A stretch of 53,817 nucleotides of DNA from Prevotella sp. GTDB lineage: Bacteria; Bacteroidota; Bacteroidia; Bacteroidales; Bacteroidaceae. The stretch covers positions 1 to 53,817 of the forward strand of contig JALFIX010000119.1 in the NCBI GenBank assembly GCA_022775105.1. The letters are read 5' to 3'. The notes under the pieces were generated by a model. That model made no database searches, was not told the DNA's origin, and saw only the letters and a list, made by a program, of their open reading frames with translations. Below, piece by piece: positions 25,104 to 33,768 of this stretch. Position numbers and translations under genes: made by a program. The first letter of the stretch is position 1. Every line of letters begins with the position of its first letter.

Positions 25104-25937
25104 TTACTGAAGTCTAAATGTTACAGGTACGGTGAACTTCACACGTACTGCACTACCGTTCTGCTTACCGGGAATCCAGTGAGGCATAGCCTTAACCACG
25201 CGTACGGCCTCCTTGTCGAGAGACGGGTCAACCGACTTGGCAACCTGTACGTCAGTGATAGAACCGTTACGCTCAACCACGAAGGTTACGATAACACGGC
25301 CCTGTACACCATTCTCCTCAGCTACTACCGGGTACTTGATGTTCTTGCTCAGCCACTCGAACAGTGCGCCCTGACCACCGGGGAAGGTAGGCATTACCTC
25401 TACCACATCGAAGACCTTGGTCTCCTCTTCCTTCGGAGGCTCAGGCTGTGCAATCACTTCCTTAGCCTTGAGCACCTCACCGCCAGTCTCGTCGTTACCC
25501 TTAACGTCGAACGAACCGATGGCAGTGTTGGTCTTGTTGAGGTCTTCCTGGCTCTTGAGCTCCTCTTCGGGCTTAACCTCGTCGTCCTTCTTGATGACAG
25601 GAGGTGTAAACTTCACAGAACTCTTCACCTTCTCAACAACCTTCTGCTCTTCAACCTTAACCGGTGCCTTCTTCTCAACCTTGGCCTCTTTCTTCTCGGC
25701 CAGCTTGGTCAGCTCGACATCAGTTTCAATAGCTACCTTCTTGGGGAAAGCGTTCTCGATGGCAACTTTGGCAGCCACACCGGCCATGATTGCAATGATG
25801 ACTGCAAACACGAGCAGCATGGACTTGATGTTACGCATACCGGTCTCCTTGCGCAGAACGTATGCTCCATATTCCTTGTTGCGACCGTCGAAGACGAGTT
25901 CAACCCAATTTTTATCTATAAGATCTACTTTTGACAT
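25104..25937 (-). CDS. tonB: TonB energy-transducing protein
   Basis: This 277-residue protein spans the periplasm and passes energy from ExbB/ExbD to outer-membrane transporters such as SusC. One membrane helix lies near residues 38-58 (SMLLVFAVIIAIMAGVAA). A charged Lys/Glu/Pro-rich spacer follows, and the C-terminal TonB domain includes MPTFPGGQGALFEWL, NGVQGRVIVTFVV and HWIPGKQNG. The cytoplasmic N-terminal segment, with the motif WVELVFDGRNKEYGAYVLR, is the form common in Bacteroidota. It lies in the exbB-exbD-exbD-tonB run with short gaps. Confidence 0.93.
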   Translation of the reverse strand: MSKVDLIDKNWVELVFDGRNKEYGAYVLRKETGMRNIKSMLLVFAVIIAIMAGVAAKVAIENAFPKKVAIETDVELTKLAEKKEAKVEKKAPVKVEEQKVVEKVKSSVKFTPPVIKKDDEVKPEEELKSQEDLNKTNTAIGSFDVKGNDETGGEVLKAKEVIAQPEPPKEEETKVFDVVEVMPTFPGGQGALFEWLSKNIKYPVVAEENGVQGRVIVTFVVERNGSITDVQVAKSVDPSLDKEAVRVVKAMPHWIPGKQNGSAVRVKFTVPVTFRLQ

Positions 25938-25960
25938 TGTTCTTTACGTTTTAATTGTTG

Positions 25961-26602
25961 TTACTTAACACCCTTCAACTTAAGCAGCTTCTCGTCGTTT
26001 TCATTGATCTTGTCAATGACGTACTTACCGATACTGCAAATCTGCATTTCATCGAGAGCGTCAACCATATTCTTATAAGAAGCAGTGTCAAGAGGCTTGA
26101 TGATGATAGTAAGAGTAGGTATCTTCTCACCGTTGATGTTACCGTTCTTCAACTCTGAGAGTTCCTTCTGGTAGATTGAATCCACCATATTATACTTAAT
26201 CTTCTTCTCATCCAGTTTCTGCTTTGCCACCATAATCTTGGCAACAGGTGCGATGCCTTCCTCGGTGACGTGGCTCATGAGAACCTTGCGGATACCGTCC
26301 TTGCCCCATGTAGTTTCCTTGAGACATGTCGGGTCTTCATAGTTAGGAAGACCGTCGATGTGGTAAATCTTGTTGTTGCCTGCAAGAATAAGAGTGATGG
26401 TGTGGGAAGCCTTTGCTGCGGACTTGTCCTCATCCTGCACGTTCTTGTCGTTGCTCGGCATCGTCAACTGCATAGCCTGCGGCTTGCTAAGAGTAGTACA
26501 CAGCATGAAGAATGTGATAAGAAGCATCATCATATCCACCATAGGGGTGAAGTCCACGCGGGAACTCATCTTCTTCTGCTTGCTCATTTTTTTCTTTGCC
26601 AT
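25961..26602 (-). CDS. exbD: ExbD/TolR-family protein (second)
   Basis: This 213-residue protein has a short basic cytoplasmic N-terminus, one membrane helix and a periplasmic domain, the ExbD layout. The motif SRVDFTPMVDMMMLLITFFM contains the conserved aspartate used for proton-driven force generation. The extension, about 70 residues longer than E. coli ExbD, is typical of Bacteroidota pairs. It starts 2 bases after the first exbD stop codon and precedes tonB. Two different ExbD proteins per ExbB may form a heterodimer in the pore. Confidence 0.92.
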   Translation of the reverse strand: MAKKKMSKQKKMSSRVDFTPMVDMMMLLITFFMLCTTLSKPQAMQLTMPSNDKNVQDEDKSAAKASHTITLILAGNNKIYHIDGLPNYEDPTCLKETTWGKDGIRKVLMSHVTEEGIAPVAKIMVAKQKLDEKKIKYNMVDSIYQKELSELKNGNINGEKIPTLTIIIKPLDTASYKNMVDALDEMQICSIGKYVIDKINENDEKLLKLKGVK

Positions 26603-26604
26603 GT

Positions 26605-27219
26605 TTATTCCTCCGACGACGTTTTAAGATTTGTAATCAGCTGGTAACGGTTCTCCTCCATATCCTGAAGCTCCGACATCAACAGCTTAACGTTCTTGTA
26701 AGGTGTGTTGCAGTCGCACTTGATGGCGATGCGGATGTCAGGGTTGGCTTCTTTGGCGGCCTTTACCCACTCTTGAAATTCACTCATTCCTCCATCGATA
26801 CTATCGGTGGGGACTCCAAGCGTCTTGATTGCTTCTGCCATCTTCTCAGGCTCAAGGTTGAGGTAAGCGGGGAGCTTTGTGACTGGCACGCCAATCATCG
26901 ACTCTTCCTTGAACTTCTTGATCTGCGCACCGTTCAGCGTTACGCCGAATTTGTCGGTGACAGTCTGCATGATGGCCAACATGTCGTTCTTATTGTCGGT
27001 TCCGACGAAGATCTTTCCATCCGGGCCTACGAGAATGTTCAGCACATTCTTCTCAGGCACCTTGACCTCCGACACTGAACTTGGCGTAGTGACCGTGATA
27101 GGCTCTGGCTGCAAGAATGTTGATGTCAACATAAAGAAGCACAGAAGCAGGGTCATCACGTCCGACATAGGAGTCATGTCAATCCAGACGTCTTTTTTCT
27201 GTATTTTTATTTTACCCAT
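26605..27219 (-). CDS. exbD: ExbD/TolR-family protein (first)
   Basis: This 204-residue ExbD homologue has one membrane helix with the conserved aspartate in WIDMTPMSDVMTLLLCFFM, and a periplasmic domain of about 165 residues. It differs clearly from the second ExbD, so the two are old paralogues. It is placed directly after exbB and 2 bases before the second exbD, indicating one operon. The role is proton-motive-force transfer to TonB at the cytoplasmic membrane. Confidence 0.92.
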   Translation of the reverse strand: MGKIKIQKKDVWIDMTPMSDVMTLLLCFFMLTSTFLQPEPITVTTPSSVSEVKVPEKNVLNILVGPDGKIFVGTDNKNDMLAIMQTVTDKFGVTLNGAQIKKFKEESMIGVPVTKLPAYLNLEPEKMAEAIKTLGVPTDSIDGGMSEFQEWVKAAKEANPDIRIAIKCDCNTPYKNVKLLMSELQDMEENRYQLITNLKTSSEE

Positions 27220-27248
27220 TATTATTCACTAATTAAAAGGTAAAACAA

Positions 27249-28082
27249 TTAAGCCTCCTCTGTGTGGTTAACGTCGTATGTTGCTGCAATTGTGTAACCA
27301 ACCTCGTCGAGGGCGTAGGTCAACTTGTCAATCTTGTTTGTAAAGAAGTTATAGATAACTACTGCGAACCAAGAAGTCAAAATACCTGATGCTGTGTTCA
27401 CAAGGGCCTCAGAAATACCGGCTGACAGAGCCATAGAGTCTGCACCACCACCAGCTGACAGAGCCTGGAACGAGTTGATCATACCGAGCACAGTTCCGAA
27501 CAGAGCGGTAAGAGTACCGAGGGTAACGATTGTTGCAACGATAGGAAGGTTCATCTGCAGGGTAGGCATCTCAAGCTGGGTTGCCTCCTCGTGAGCCTGC
27601 TGGATCTTTGCGATCTTCTGGCCCTTCTTCAGGTTAGTGTTAGACTCTGCGTCCTTGTAAGCGTTGATGGAAGCGAGAACCACGTTGGCTACTGAACCCT
27701 TCATCTTGTTGCAGAGAGCGGTTGCCTCGTCGAACTTGCCAGACTTGATGAGTTCCTTGATCTGGGTTGTGAACTTGCCAAGGCTCATTGTACCGAATGC
27801 TGATCTCAGGGCGAAGAAGCGCTCTACACCGAGACAGATAACTGAGAGAAGGAGAGTCAAGATGATACCTACTACGAAACCTCCCTTATACACTGTACCC
27901 ATCAAGTTTGCAGGATGTCCTGTGGGGTCACCACCCTGGAAGTTGTCAGGTGCACCGAGTACCTGGAAATAGAATGTGTAAGCAGCTACGCAGCAGATTA
28001 CGAGAATCCAGAATGCGTTCTTCACTCCCTTAAAGCCCGATGATTTCTTAGCTGGGGCTGCAGCATTTGTTTTTGTTGCCAT
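27249..28082 (-). CDS. exbB: ExbB/TolQ/MotA-family proton-channel protein
   Basis: This 277-residue membrane protein has a first helix near residues 25-45, a second near 75-95 (VVGIILTLLLSVICLGVERF), a cytoplasmic loop, and a helical pair around LPIVATIVTLGTLTALFGTV and late ALVNTASGILTSWFAVVIYN. These last two are the ExbB/TolQ core that forms the pentamer around ExbD. It is the first gene of a six-gene minus-strand operon, with a canonical promoter at 28188-28218. In a cell with SusC-type transporters this complex is their likely energy source. Confidence 0.93.
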   Translation of the reverse strand: MATKTNAAAPAKKSSGFKGVKNAFWILVICCVAAYTFYFQVLGAPDNFQGGDPTGHPANLMGTVYKGGFVVGIILTLLLSVICLGVERFFALRSAFGTMSLGKFTTQIKELIKSGKFDEATALCNKMKGSVANVVLASINAYKDAESNTNLKKGQKIAKIQQAHEEATQLEMPTLQMNLPIVATIVTLGTLTALFGTVLGMINSFQALSAGGGADSMALSAGISEALVNTASGILTSWFAVVIYNFFTNKIDKLTYALDEVGYTIAATYDVNHTEEA

Positions 28083-28187
28083 AATACTTTTAATTTTTTT
28101 TAGTTATTAATGAATTAATATGTTTTTCGCTTGATTGTTTTCTATTCATCAACGAGTGTCTTTACGGAGTTACCTCCTTTTGAGCGA

Positions 28188-28218
28188 CAAAGTTAATAAA
28201 TTAGAGCCAAAATCACAA
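28188..28218 (-). promoter_or_regulatory. Promoter of the exbB-exbD-exbD-tonB operon
   Basis: CAAAGTTA at 28188-28195 reads TAACTTTG on the minus strand, and CAA at 28216-28218 gives TTG after a 20-base spacing. The leader would be about 100 bases. Confidence 0.75.
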
Positions 28219-28284
28219 TGAATTAATAAGTTTTAACCTTATTTTTTTGATTTCTTCATTGAATATTGCAGATTTTGCCCGATT

Positions 28285-29478
28285 TTATGCTAATTTTGCC
28301 AACGCTTCCTTGATTCGGCGCATTGCTTCCACTATATTTTCGTCACTCGTGGCATAGCTCATGCGGAAACATTCGGGGTCGCCGAAGGCATCGCCGCCCA
28401 CGGTTGCCACGTGGGCTGTCTCCAAAAGATACATCGCAAAGTCCGAAGAGGTGTTGATGACTGTCTCACCGCATTTCTTGCCGAAGAAGCTGCTGCACTT
28501 GGGGAACAGGTAGAAGGCTCCCTCGGGCACGTTCACTTCGAGTCCGGGTATGTCTTTTGCCAGTTTGACGATGAGGTCGCGACGGCGCTCGAATGCCTGG
28601 CGCATTTCTTCCACACACTCCTGAGAGGCTGTGTAGGCGAATTCGGCTGCCTTCTGGCTCACTGAGCACGGACCGCTGGTGTATTGTCCCTGGAGTTTGT
28701 TGCATCCCTTGACTATCCATTCGGGACCTGCGATATAGCCAATGCGCCATCCTGTCATAGCATATGCCTTGGATACACCGTTAACTATAATCGAGCGTTC
28801 CTTCATTCCGGGGAACTGCGCGATGCTCTCGTGATGACCGATATAGTTGATGTGCTCATATATCTCGTCGGCGAGGACAAACAAATCCTCGTGCTTCTTG
28901 ATTACCTCGGCGAGGGCCTCAAGTTCCGACTTGGAATACACGCTGCCTGTTGGGTTGCTTGGAGAGCATAGGATAATCATGCGTGTCTTGGGGGTGATGG
29001 CTGCCTCAAGCTGTGCAGGGGTCATCTTGAAGTTCTGGTCGAATCCGGCTTCCACGATTACTGGCACGCCTCCTGCCAACTTCACCATCTGTGGGTATGA
29101 AACCCAATACGGGGCGGGGATGATAACCTCCTCGCCGTCGTTCACCAAAGCCATAACCGTATTGCATACACTCTGCTTGGCTCCGTTCGACACGAGCACC
29201 TCGTTCACCGTGTAGTCAAGGCCGTTCTCGTTCTTGAGCTTGTTTACAATAGCCTTTCTCAGGTCTGGGTATCCCGGAACGGGAGAATATCTTGAAAAGT
29301 TTTCGTCAACAGCCTTTTTGGCTGCTTCCTTTATGTGGTCGGGAGTGTTGAAGTCAGGTTCGCCTACACTCATGTTGATGACGTCGATGCCCTGTGCCTT
29401 CATCTCCGAACTCTTTTGCGACATGGCAAGTGTTGCCGATGGCGCCAGTCTCTGTAATCTATCTGATAGTTGTGCCAT
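28285..29478 (-). CDS. aspC: Aspartate aminotransferase, PLP-dependent class I
   Basis: This 397-residue cytoplasmic enzyme exchanges the amino group between aspartate and 2-oxoglutarate. The start at 29478 (MAQLSDRLQ) is preferred over an upstream ATG at 29508, which overlaps the promoter. Class I features: the PLP-binding lysine in VSKAYAMTGWRIG, the conserved Asp-Tyr in ADEIYEHI, SPSNPTGSVY, and the substrate-binding arginine in FRMSYATS. The N-terminal MSVGEPDFNTPDHI places it in the aminotransferase subgroup Ib common in Bacteroidota. It is a single gene with its own promoter. Related aminotransferases can act on other amino acids, so exact substrate choice is inferred. Confidence 0.92.
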   Translation of the reverse strand: MAQLSDRLQRLAPSATLAMSQKSSEMKAQGIDVINMSVGEPDFNTPDHIKEAAKKAVDENFSRYSPVPGYPDLRKAIVNKLKNENGLDYTVNEVLVSNGAKQSVCNTVMALVNDGEEVIIPAPYWVSYPQMVKLAGGVPVIVEAGFDQNFKMTPAQLEAAITPKTRMIILCSPSNPTGSVYSKSELEALAEVIKKHEDLFVLADEIYEHINYIGHHESIAQFPGMKERSIIVNGVSKAYAMTGWRIGYIAGPEWIVKGCNKLQGQYTSGPCSVSQKAAEFAYTASQECVEEMRQAFERRRDLIVKLAKDIPGLEVNVPEGAFYLFPKCSSFFGKKCGETVINTSSDFAMYLLETAHVATVGGDAFGDPECFRMSYATSDENIVEAMRRIKEALAKLA

Positions 29479-29505
29479 TTTGATGTTATAGTATTTAATT
29501 TGGTG

Positions 29506-29534
29506 CAAAATTAATCATTTTATTCTTTAATCAA
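29506..29534 (-). promoter_or_regulatory. Promoter of the aminotransferase gene
   Basis: CAAAATTA at 29506-29513 reads TAATTTTG on the minus strand; CAA at 29532-29534 lies 18 bases upstream. Its position rules out the upstream ATG at 29508 as the usual start. Confidence 0.65.
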
Positions 29535-29587
29535 AAAGAAATATTGCTTTTTTTTATTATTTCGACTAAAAAAGTGCGACTTTATAT

Positions 29588-30799
29588 TTATTTTAGGTGC
29601 AAAGTATGCCCCATTCGCTCTTTTTTGGTCTTCAGGTAGCGGTAGTCGTATTCATTTGGTGTCACCTCAATGGGCACGTTTTCCACAATCTCCAGTCCGT
29701 ATGCCTCCAGTCCCACTCGCTTGGTGGGGTTGTTGGTCATCAGTCGCATCTTGTGCACGCCCAGTCGGCGCAGCATCTGCGCACCGCAGCCGTAGTCGCG
29801 CTCGTCGGGTTTGAATCCTAAGTGTATGTTGGCATCCACGGTGTCCATGCCTTCCTCTTGCAGCTTGTATGCCGCAATCTTGTTCATGAGTCCGATGCCC
29901 CTGCCTTCCTGTTGCATGTAGATGATTACGCCCTTGCCTTCCTCTTCTATCATCTGCATTGCCTTGTGGAGCTGTTCGCCGCAGTCGCAACGCTTGCTGC
30001 CGAGGATGTCACCGGTGGCGCACGACGAGTGTACCCTCACGAGTATTGGCTCGTTCTCCTTCCATTCTCCCTTGATGAGCGCGATATGCTCCAGTCCCGT
30101 TGCCGTCTGGCGGAACGGGATAAGCTTGAAGTGTCCCCATTTTGTGGGCATGTCGGCCTCGTTGCCCACCTCGATGAGTGTCTCTTTCTTCAGACGGTAG
30201 GCTATGAGGTCCTTGATAGAGATGATGTGCATCTCGTGTTCCTCGGCAAACTTGATGAGGTCGGGCAGTCGTGCCATGGTGCCGTCGTCATTCATTATCT
30301 CCATAAGTGCCCCGGCGGGATAGAGTCCTGCCAGCTTGCACAGGTCGATGGCTGCCTCGGTGTGTCCCGAACGCCTAAGCACTCCCATATCCTGGGCATA
30401 TAGCGGGTTGATATGTCCCGGACGTCCGAATGTCTCGGGTCTTGATGACGGATCTGCCAGTGCGCGGATGGTTGCTGCACGGTCATGTGCCGACACTCCG
30501 GTGGTGCAGCCCTCCAACTTGTCGATGGTCACCGTGAACGGTGTTCCGAGCATAGACGTGTTGTCCGCCACCTGGTGGGGCAGGTCGAGTTCCTCACTGC
30601 GGCTCATTGTGATAGGAGCGCAGAGCACTCCACGTGCATATTTGAGCATGAAGTTGACCTTCTCAGCAGTGATTTTCTCGGCTGCTATTATCAGGTCACC
30701 CTCGTTTTCTCTGTCTTCGTCATCCACCACGATGACAAACTTGCCCTCTCTGAAGTCCTCAAGGGCCTCATCTATTGTGCTAAGTCCAAATCTTGCCAT
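29588..30799 (-). CDS. ribBA: Bifunctional DHBP synthase / GTP cyclohydrolase II (RibBA)
   Basis: This 403-residue enzyme supplies both precursors of riboflavin. The N-terminal half makes 3,4-dihydroxy-2-butanone 4-phosphate from ribulose 5-phosphate, with the acidic loop [11 protein letters not shown] and [15 protein letters not shown]. The C-terminal half opens GTP, with the zinc cysteines in [20 protein letters not shown] and the late [16 protein letters not shown]. Length is normal for the fusion. No FMN riboswitch was recognised upstream, where an AT-rich repeat lies at 30808. The lptF/lptG-family gene ends 24 bases further upstream, so the two may be co-transcribed. Confidence 0.96.
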   Translation of the reverse strand: MARFGLSTIDEALEDFREGKFVIVVDDEDRENEGDLIIAAEKITAEKVNFMLKYARGVLCAPITMSRSEELDLPHQVADNTSMLGTPFTVTIDKLEGCTTGVSAHDRAATIRALADPSSRPETFGRPGHINPLYAQDMGVLRRSGHTEAAIDLCKLAGLYPAGALMEIMNDDGTMARLPDLIKFAEEHEMHIISIKDLIAYRLKKETLIEVGNEADMPTKWGHFKLIPFRQTATGLEHIALIKGEWKENEPILVRVHSSCATGDILGSKRCDCGEQLHKAMQMIEEEGKGVIIYMQQEGRGIGLMNKIAAYKLQEEGMDTVDANIHLGFKPDERDYGCGAQMLRRLGVHKMRLMTNNPTKRVGLEAYGLEIVENVPIEVTPNEYDYRYLKTKKERMGHTLHLK

Positions 30800-30807
30800 A
30801 TTATTTA

Positions 30808-30851
30808 GAATCCTTTAATTCTTTAATCCTTTAATTCTTTAATCCTTTAAT
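30808..30851. repeat. Dispersed AT-rich repeat, family 3 (copy C)
   Basis: Three copies of TCCTTTAATTCTTTAA or its shortened form lie between ribBA and the permease gene. It matches the copy at 9978. Confidence 0.75.
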
Positions 30852-30875
30852 ATATTATATATAATAAGGTATATG

Positions 30876-32795
30876 TCAGTCAATACTGATAGTAACCTTC
30901 TTCCCCTCCTCGATGCGCCGGATGATGTTCTCACTCGTGCCGACGATGTTGCGCAGGTCGCGAAGCAGTCTCAGTCTGAATCTCCACATCCTGAGATAGA
31001 AGAAAACTCCGAGAGGCAGGATAATTCCCGTTATTACATTCAGCCACTTGCGCACGAAGGGGCGCGTGTGGGCGTGGGTGGCGATGACGGGGTAGGTGTT
31101 CAGTTCGTTGAGCACCGTCTTGTCCTTTGTGTTCGACAGATCTTCAATCACCGTCTCCAACCTCTCGTTTATTTCCTTTATCACCTGGTCGTCTCCCTGC
31201 CTGAAGAACACCTTGATGGGGTTTGGCGCTTTCAGCAGGCTGTGCTCGTGGGAGTAAGCCTTGATGTCGCGACAGATTCTCATCAGCTCTTCTGCGTCGG
31301 CTATATAGTCTGGGTCGTTGATTATCACCTCTTTCTTATATATATGCCGCTTGGTGCGAATGCCGAGAATGCGCCACAAGGCGTTCTTGTACATGTCGAT
31401 GTTGAATACCGTGGAGTCGCTGTTGGCCTTGAACGTGAAGAATACGGCGAGCGGTGCGAGCACTGCTGTGGATATAAGCTTTCCGAATAGCACGGTCCAG
31501 TTGCCGTCGCGTGCCATCTTCATTCCCGAGTTCTCGAAAATGTAATACACGATGAATACGAGTACTGAGATAATCACCGGCACTCCCAGTCCTCCCTTGC
31601 GTATGATGGCTCCCAATGGTGCTCCGATGAAGAAGAATATCAGGCAGGCGAGCGAAAGTGTGATTTTGCCGATTGCCTCAATCTGGTGGGTCCTCATGTT
31701 GCGGTTGAGCGAGTATGAGTAGTCGCCTCTCATACTCACCATGGTAGCCTGGGAGCTTAGGCTGCTCATGGCATTTCTCACGATGTCCTGCCTGGCGTCG
31801 AGGGCTTGCTTTGCGAATATGCTGTCTATGTCCACTTTTCCCGCGGCTACGCTCTTGACGGCTTTCAGAGAGTCCTTCTTGTCGATGGAAGGTCTGAAGA
31901 ATGTGGAGATCTTTGACTCGTAGTAGTATGAGTGGGCCACGCTGTCGTTGAATTCGTGTATCGAGTCAAGGTCGTGCAATATCCTTTCCATACTTTTGGA
32001 TTTTGCGCTTGCCGAGATGCCCGCAACGTCAGCCATGTTGAATCCCCCGTCAAAGTCGAGCACTATGCGCTTGGTGGCGAAAGTCTCGCGTCGGTAGGGT
32101 ATGCTTGCGCTTCCCGCAATGTCCTGCGAGCGCATGTTCTCAAACCATTCGCCGCTATAAAGTGTCAGCAGCAGGTGTTTTTTCTCGGCTGTCGATTGCA
32201 ACATTCCCGAGTCGGCGAGGATGATTGCGGCATCCTCGTATCCGCCGGTCATCTTGTATATGGTGATGCCATATAATTTTCCGGTTGTCAAGTCCTTCTT
32301 CTGCACATAAAGGTTGCAGTTGGGGATGCCGTCATAAAAGATACCCTCGGGAATCTCGAGTTCCGGGTTGGTCTGCTTCATTGACAGCAGCAACTGTCCG
32401 AACGACTTGTTCGCATCAGGTCCAACCACGTTTTGGAAGTAGTATGACATACCCGAAATGAATATCACTATCACTATCAGCGAGCGGAAAGCCTGCATCA
32501 GTGATATGCCGGCAGCCTTGATGGCTGTCAGCTCCGAGCTTTCGCCTAAGTTGCCGAATGCAATCAGCGACGACAACAGGATGGCGAGAGGGATGGCCTG
32601 GGGCATGAGCATAAGTCCCATGTACCAGAAGAATTGGGCAAGTATCTCCATCGAGAGTCCCTTGCCGATAAGCTCATCAACATAGCGCCACAAAAACTGC
32701 ATCATCAGCACAAACTGGCAGATGAAGAACGTGCCGACGAAGAGCAGTCCGAACTGCTTGGCTATGAAAATATCTAATTTCTTAATCCGAAACAT
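30876..32795 (-). CDS. LptF/LptG-family permease (YjgP/YjgQ)
   Basis: This 639-residue membrane protein belongs to the family that extracts lipopolysaccharide from the inner membrane with LptB. The ATG at 32795 (MFRIKKLDIFIAKQF) is chosen because it is the standard N-terminus and lies after the promoter at 32866; the upstream ATG at 32849 gives a non-conserved extension. Membrane helices cluster near the N-terminus (around FVGTFFICQFVLMMQFLWRY and MPQAIPLAILLSSLIAFG) and before the C-terminal part (ITLSLACLIFFFIGAPLGAI). The periplasmic domain between is beta-rich. A long C-terminal tail with another hydrophobic segment makes it larger than the E. coli proteins. No LptB or LptC gene is near. 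Confidence 0.92.
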   Translation of the reverse strand: MFRIKKLDIFIAKQFGLLFVGTFFICQFVLMMQFLWRYVDELIGKGLSMEILAQFFWYMGLMLMPQAIPLAILLSSLIAFGNLGESSELTAIKAAGISLMQAFRSLIVIVIFISGMSYYFQNVVGPDANKSFGQLLLSMKQTNPELEIPEGIFYDGIPNCNLYVQKKDLTTGKLYGITIYKMTGGYEDAAIILADSGMLQSTAEKKHLLLTLYSGEWFENMRSQDIAGSASIPYRRETFATKRIVLDFDGGFNMADVAGISASAKSKSMERILHDLDSIHEFNDSVAHSYYYESKISTFFRPSIDKKDSLKAVKSVAAGKVDIDSIFAKQALDARQDIVRNAMSSLSSQATMVSMRGDYSYSLNRNMRTHQIEAIGKITLSLACLIFFFIGAPLGAIIRKGGLGVPVIISVLVFIVYYIFENSGMKMARDGNWTVLFGKLISTAVLAPLAVFFTFKANSDSTVFNIDMYKNALWRILGIRTKRHIYKKEVIINDPDYIADAEELMRICRDIKAYSHEHSLLKAPNPIKVFFRQGDDQVIKEINERLETVIEDLSNTKDKTVLNELNTYPVIATHAHTRPFVRKWLNVITGIILPLGVFFYLRMWRFRLRLLRDLRNIVGTSENIIRRIEEGKKVTISID

Positions 32796-32865
32796 CTTAT
32801 TAAAATCTGTTATGTATGCGGTCGCGCGAGACCAAGCCGTGCGCGCCATATTCTCTAACAGCGTG

Positions 32866-32873
32866 CAAAGTTA
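32866..32873 (-). promoter_or_regulatory. -7 element for the permease gene
   Basis: CAAAGTTA reads TAACTTTG on the minus strand. It lies 71 bases upstream of the chosen start codon at 32795. The -33 side is weak. Confidence 0.6.
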
Positions 32874-32920
32874 CACAAAAAAATCAGAAATCATAGCCTT
32901 TTTCTGTTTTTTTATGATAT

Positions 32921-33319
32921 TTACAGTCCACTGACCGTGTGAAGACGCTCCAGATTGGCGTTCCACACGCCTTTCATGTAGTCAACGTCGTCCTCATCCA
33001 CGTGGTCGGTGATGATGAGCGACAGGGTGCCGGTGAAGTCGCTTTTCTCGATTCTCATCTCCCAGTAGTCGTCGTCACTCTCGTTCACGTCCCACCTGAG
33101 CCGGATGAAATGGTTCTCCTCCATCCCGATCACTTCCGACGTTCTCACGTCCTGCTGTGTCCATACCTCACCCCACTTGAAGGTCAGTATTCCGTTTTCT
33201 TCCTCCACATAGTCGGCAATCCATTTCGACAGTCCATGTGCGTGTCCTATCAGTTTCCACACCATGCTGTATGACTTTGTTGCCAGTGGATAATCGATAC
33301 AAATCTTGGTTTTCTTCAT
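32921..33319 (-). CDS. START/SRPBCC-like domain protein
   Basis: This 132-residue protein starts at 33319 (MKKTKICIDYPL), because the longer frame upstream runs through a promoter. It has the compact alpha/beta pattern of the START/SRPBCC superfamily, with VWKLIGHAHGLSKWIADYV near the N-terminus, FKWGEVWTQQDVRTSEVI in the middle, and a long C-terminal helix. These proteins hold hydrophobic ligands or act as chaperone-like factors; the ligand here is unknown. It has no signal peptide and should be cytoplasmic. The family is common in Bacteroidota as a stand-alone gene near lptF/lptG-type genes. Confidence 0.8.
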   Translation of the reverse strand: MKKTKICIDYPLATKSYSMVWKLIGHAHGLSKWIADYVEEENGILTFKWGEVWTQQDVRTSEVIGMEENHFIRLRWDVNESDDDYWEMRIEKSDFTGTLSLIITDHVDEDDVDYMKGVWNANLERLHTVSGL

Positions 33320-33340
33320 GCTATAAGCGTTTTTACGGCA

Positions 33341-33348
33341 CAAAAATA
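33341..33348 (-). promoter_or_regulatory. -7 element for the START-like gene
   Basis: CAAAAATA reads TATTTTTG on the minus strand and lies 21 bases upstream of the chosen ATG at 33319. Confidence 0.5.
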
Positions 33349-33387
33349 CAAAAAAATATCGAATTACGAAAATTTTTCCCGAAAAAA

Positions 33388-33419
33388 TTTGGTAGTTTAA
33401 TAAAATTGTAGTACCTTTG
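33388..33419 (+). promoter_or_regulatory. Promoter of the tRNA-Met gene
   Basis: TTTG at 33388-33391 and TACCTTTG at 33412-33419 are 20 bases apart. The tRNA begins at 33439. Confidence 0.75.
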
Positions 33420-33438
33420 CACCCGCAAACAAGCAAAT

Positions 33439-33512
33439 GGCGGGATAGCTCAGCTGGTTAGAGCGTCGGATTCATAATCCGGAGGTCGTGGGTTCGGGTC
33501 CCACCCCCGCTA
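33439..33512 (+). tRNA. tRNA-Met (anticodon CAT)
   Basis: The cloverleaf folds well: D arm GCTC/GAGC, anticodon stem TCGGA/TCCGG around loop TTCATAA, T arm GTGGG/CCCAC with loop TTCGGGT. The acceptor stem GGCGGGA/CCCCGCT has a G-T pair at 1-72 and an A-C mismatch at 7-66. CCA is not encoded. A CAT anticodon can belong to elongator Met, initiator Met or a lysidine-modified Ile tRNA; the lack of an initiator-type 1-72 mismatch argues against initiator. Its 3' end is the attachment site of the element that follows. Confidence 0.95.
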
Positions 33513-33514
33513 CT
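33499..33514 (+). repeat. Left attachment site (attL) within tRNA-Met
   Basis: TCCCACCCCCGCTACT, the last 14 bases of the tRNA plus two more, is repeated exactly at 39214-39229. It leaves the tRNA intact. Confidence 0.9.
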
Positions 33515-33521
33515 AATAACA

Positions 33522-33552
33522 CCCTGTAAATCGTTGGTTTACAGGGCTTTTT
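33522..33552 (+). terminator. tRNA terminator supplied by the element
   Basis: CCCTGTAAA (33522-33530) pairs with TTTACAGGG (33538-33546), followed by CTTTTTATTT. It lies inside the element, just past attL, and resembles the displaced chromosomal terminator at 39233 in stem sequence (CTGTAAATCG). Confidence 0.85.
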
Positions 33553-33561
33553 ATTTCTACA

Positions 33562-33609
33562 GGGTGCAAATAGGGTGCAAATTGCAACAAAAAGCCTACT
33601 TTTGCACCC
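33562..33609. repeat. Candidate recombinase arm sites, left end
   Basis: GGGTGCAAA occurs at 33562-33570 and 33573-33581, and inverted at 33601-33609. The block GGGTGCAAATAGGGTGCAAA plus TTG is identical to 39046-39068 at the other end. Such short repeats near both ends are typical of arm-type sites for tyrosine recombinases; binding is inferred. Confidence 0.75.
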
Positions 33610-33653
33610 TTGAAACACCCCAAAACACCAAAAATCAGCAATCACACTTAATC

Positions 33654-33697
33654 GTTGAGGCTCTTAGCCGATTATATTAGCAACCTGTAGCCTCAAC
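33654..33697. repeat. Hairpin in the non-coding left end of the element
   Basis: GTTGAGGCT (33654-33662) and AGCCTCAAC (33689-33697) pair around a 26-base loop containing CCGATTATATTAGC. No T-run follows in the direction of the genes, so it is not an evident terminator. It could be a replication origin for the Rep protein or a termination aid. Nothing else was recognised in 33610-33768. Confidence 0.5.
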
Positions 33698-33768
33698 AAA
33701 AAAAATGGTGCAAGTGTTTCACAACACCCACACCAAACAAAAGAAAATCATTATTGTTATAATGGCAT

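Noticed and set aside
25026..25934. 302-residue frame on the plus strand opposite tonB
   Set aside because: It mirrors the tonB coding sequence, is rich in leucine from complementary codons, and has no promoter or recognisable domain.
33654..33697. Intrinsic terminator of the element's operon
   Set aside because: The stem is good, but no T-run follows it in the direction of the minus-strand genes, so it is listed only as a hairpin.
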